Positions 13,764 through 14,277 of a DNA stretch of 14,277 nucleotides are shown here, in pieces. Below the pieces are notes generated by a model. It saw only the letters and a list, made by a program, of their open reading frames with translations. It did not search any database and had not been told where the DNA came from. Position 1 is the stretch's first letter; every line of letters starts with the position of its first letter. This DNA comes from Adhaeribacter sp. (GTDB taxonomy: Bacteria; Bacteroidota; Bacteroidia; Cytophagales; Hymenobacteraceae): assembly GCA_028288395.1 (NCBI GenBank), contig JAQBNV010000487.1, positions 1 through 14,277 of the forward strand, written 5' to 3'. Both the position numbers and the translations under genes were made by a program.

Positions 13764-14277
13764 CTACGCCACCCCTTCTTTTAATCTTTCGGCGCTTTCA
13801 GCGATGCGGAGTTCTTCCACAAAATCATCGATAGCACCGTCCATTACAATAGGTAGGTTATAAACCGTGTAGCCAATACGGTGGTCGGTTACGCGGCCCT
13901 GCGGATAATTGTACGTCCGGATTTTATCGGAACGGTCGTTGCCACCCACCATGCTTTTACGCTGGGCGCCTTCTTCCTCGTTTTTCTTAGCCAGTTCCAT
14001 TTCATATACCCGCGACCGCAATACTTTTAAAGCCTTGTCAAAGTTTTTTAACTGCGATTTCTGATCCTGGCATTGAGCTACCAGACCAGAAGGTAAATGG
14101 GTTAACCGTACCGCCGAGTAAGTAGTATTTACTGATTGACCGCCTGGTCCGGAAGCACAGAATAAATCTTTCCGGATATCATTCATGCTTAGTTCAATAT
14201 CAAATTCTTCTACCTCGGGCAATACCACCACACTCGCAACCGAGGTATGGATACGACCCTGGGTTTCGGTAGCCGGT
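13764..14277 (-). CDS. prfA: Peptide chain release factor 1, C-terminal part (5' end outside window)
   Basis: The frame runs off the right edge; about 171 codons are visible, roughly the second half of a protein near 355 residues. Release factor 1 recognises UAA and UAG in the ribosomal A site and triggers peptide release. The visible part begins [12 protein letters not shown] and contains the catalytic GGQ at 14136-14144 in the form [20 protein letters not shown], followed by [19 protein letters not shown] and the C-terminal [20 protein letters not shown]. The GGQSVN form, rather than the GGQHVN of many other bacteria, fits Bacteroidota RF1. [13 protein letters not shown] distinguishes RF1-like from RF2-like proteins less certainly than the missing codon-recognition loop would, but the overall match favours RF1. 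The TAG stop lies against an octamer repeat array. Confidence 0.95.
   Translation of the reverse strand, partial: PATETQGRIHTSVASVVVLPEVEEFDIELSMNDIRKDLFCASGPGGQSVNTTYSAVRLTHLPSGLVAQCQDQKSQLKNFDKALKVLRSRVYEMELAKKNEEEGAQRKSMVGGNDRSDKIRTYNYPQGRVTDHRIGYTVYNLPIVMDGAIDDFVEELRIAESAERLKEGVA

Overview
The window looks like chromosomal DNA of a Bacteroidota bacterium of the order Cytophagales, perhaps a Hymenobacteraceae member related to Adhaeribacter, Pontibacter or Rufibacter. That placement is inference. It rests on a type IX secretion sorting domain on a secreted protease, several Bacteroidota-type lipoproteins, a DUF4783 protein, a release factor 1 with the GGQSVN form of its catalytic motif, weak or absent Shine-Dalgarno sites, and promoter-like sites of the TTG-N19-TAnnTTTG type. 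I see no rRNA, tRNA, CRISPR array, insertion sequence or phage gene.

Layout. The left edge holds the tail of an unrecognised plus-strand gene, which converges on a minus-strand gene with a winged-helix-like C-terminus; a bidirectional terminator (159-204) lies between them. A gene-poor AT-rich stretch (770-1364) follows and contains a perfect 14-bp inverted repeat. Next, all on the minus strand, come a ketose 3-epimerase-like TIM-barrel protein (1365-2216), a ZIP metal transporter (2504-3256), a heavy-metal-binding lipoprotein (3415-3702), a second small lipoprotein (3746-4036), a YcxB-like membrane protein (4111-4584), a small two-helix membrane protein (4879-5178), nadC (5340-6200) and a DUF4783 secreted protein (6283-6687). 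The strand then switches: gpmI (6850-8376), a lipoprotein that starts 5 nt after it (8382-8981) and a secreted M43 metalloprotease (9053-10561). The right part returns to the minus strand: a META/HslJ-like lipoprotein (10589-11011), a DinB-fold protein, beta-helix lipoprotein and YjbQ block (13636 down to 11163), and the C-terminal part of prfA running off the right edge.

How the genes relate. Most are housekeeping or envelope genes that share no single pathway. The coherent groups are the two small lipoproteins plus ZIP (metal binding and transport at the envelope), gpmI with its coupled lipoprotein, and the DinB/beta-helix/YjbQ block with 34-nt and 4-nt gaps. Five predicted lipoproteins differ just after the lipid-bearing Cys; two carry acidic residues there that may mark them for surface export.

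I found no clear new defence, mobile or biosynthetic system. The most interesting signals are regulatory: a dense RNA-structure region between the metal-binding lipoprotein and ZIP (two GCAA-capped hairpins, one of them terminator-like and overlapped by a mutually exclusive alternative hairpin), a well-formed Bacteroidota promoter with a 15-bp palindrome filling its spacer upstream of the YcxB-like gene, a terminator hairpin jammed against the nadC start, and a probable leaderless gpmI transcript.
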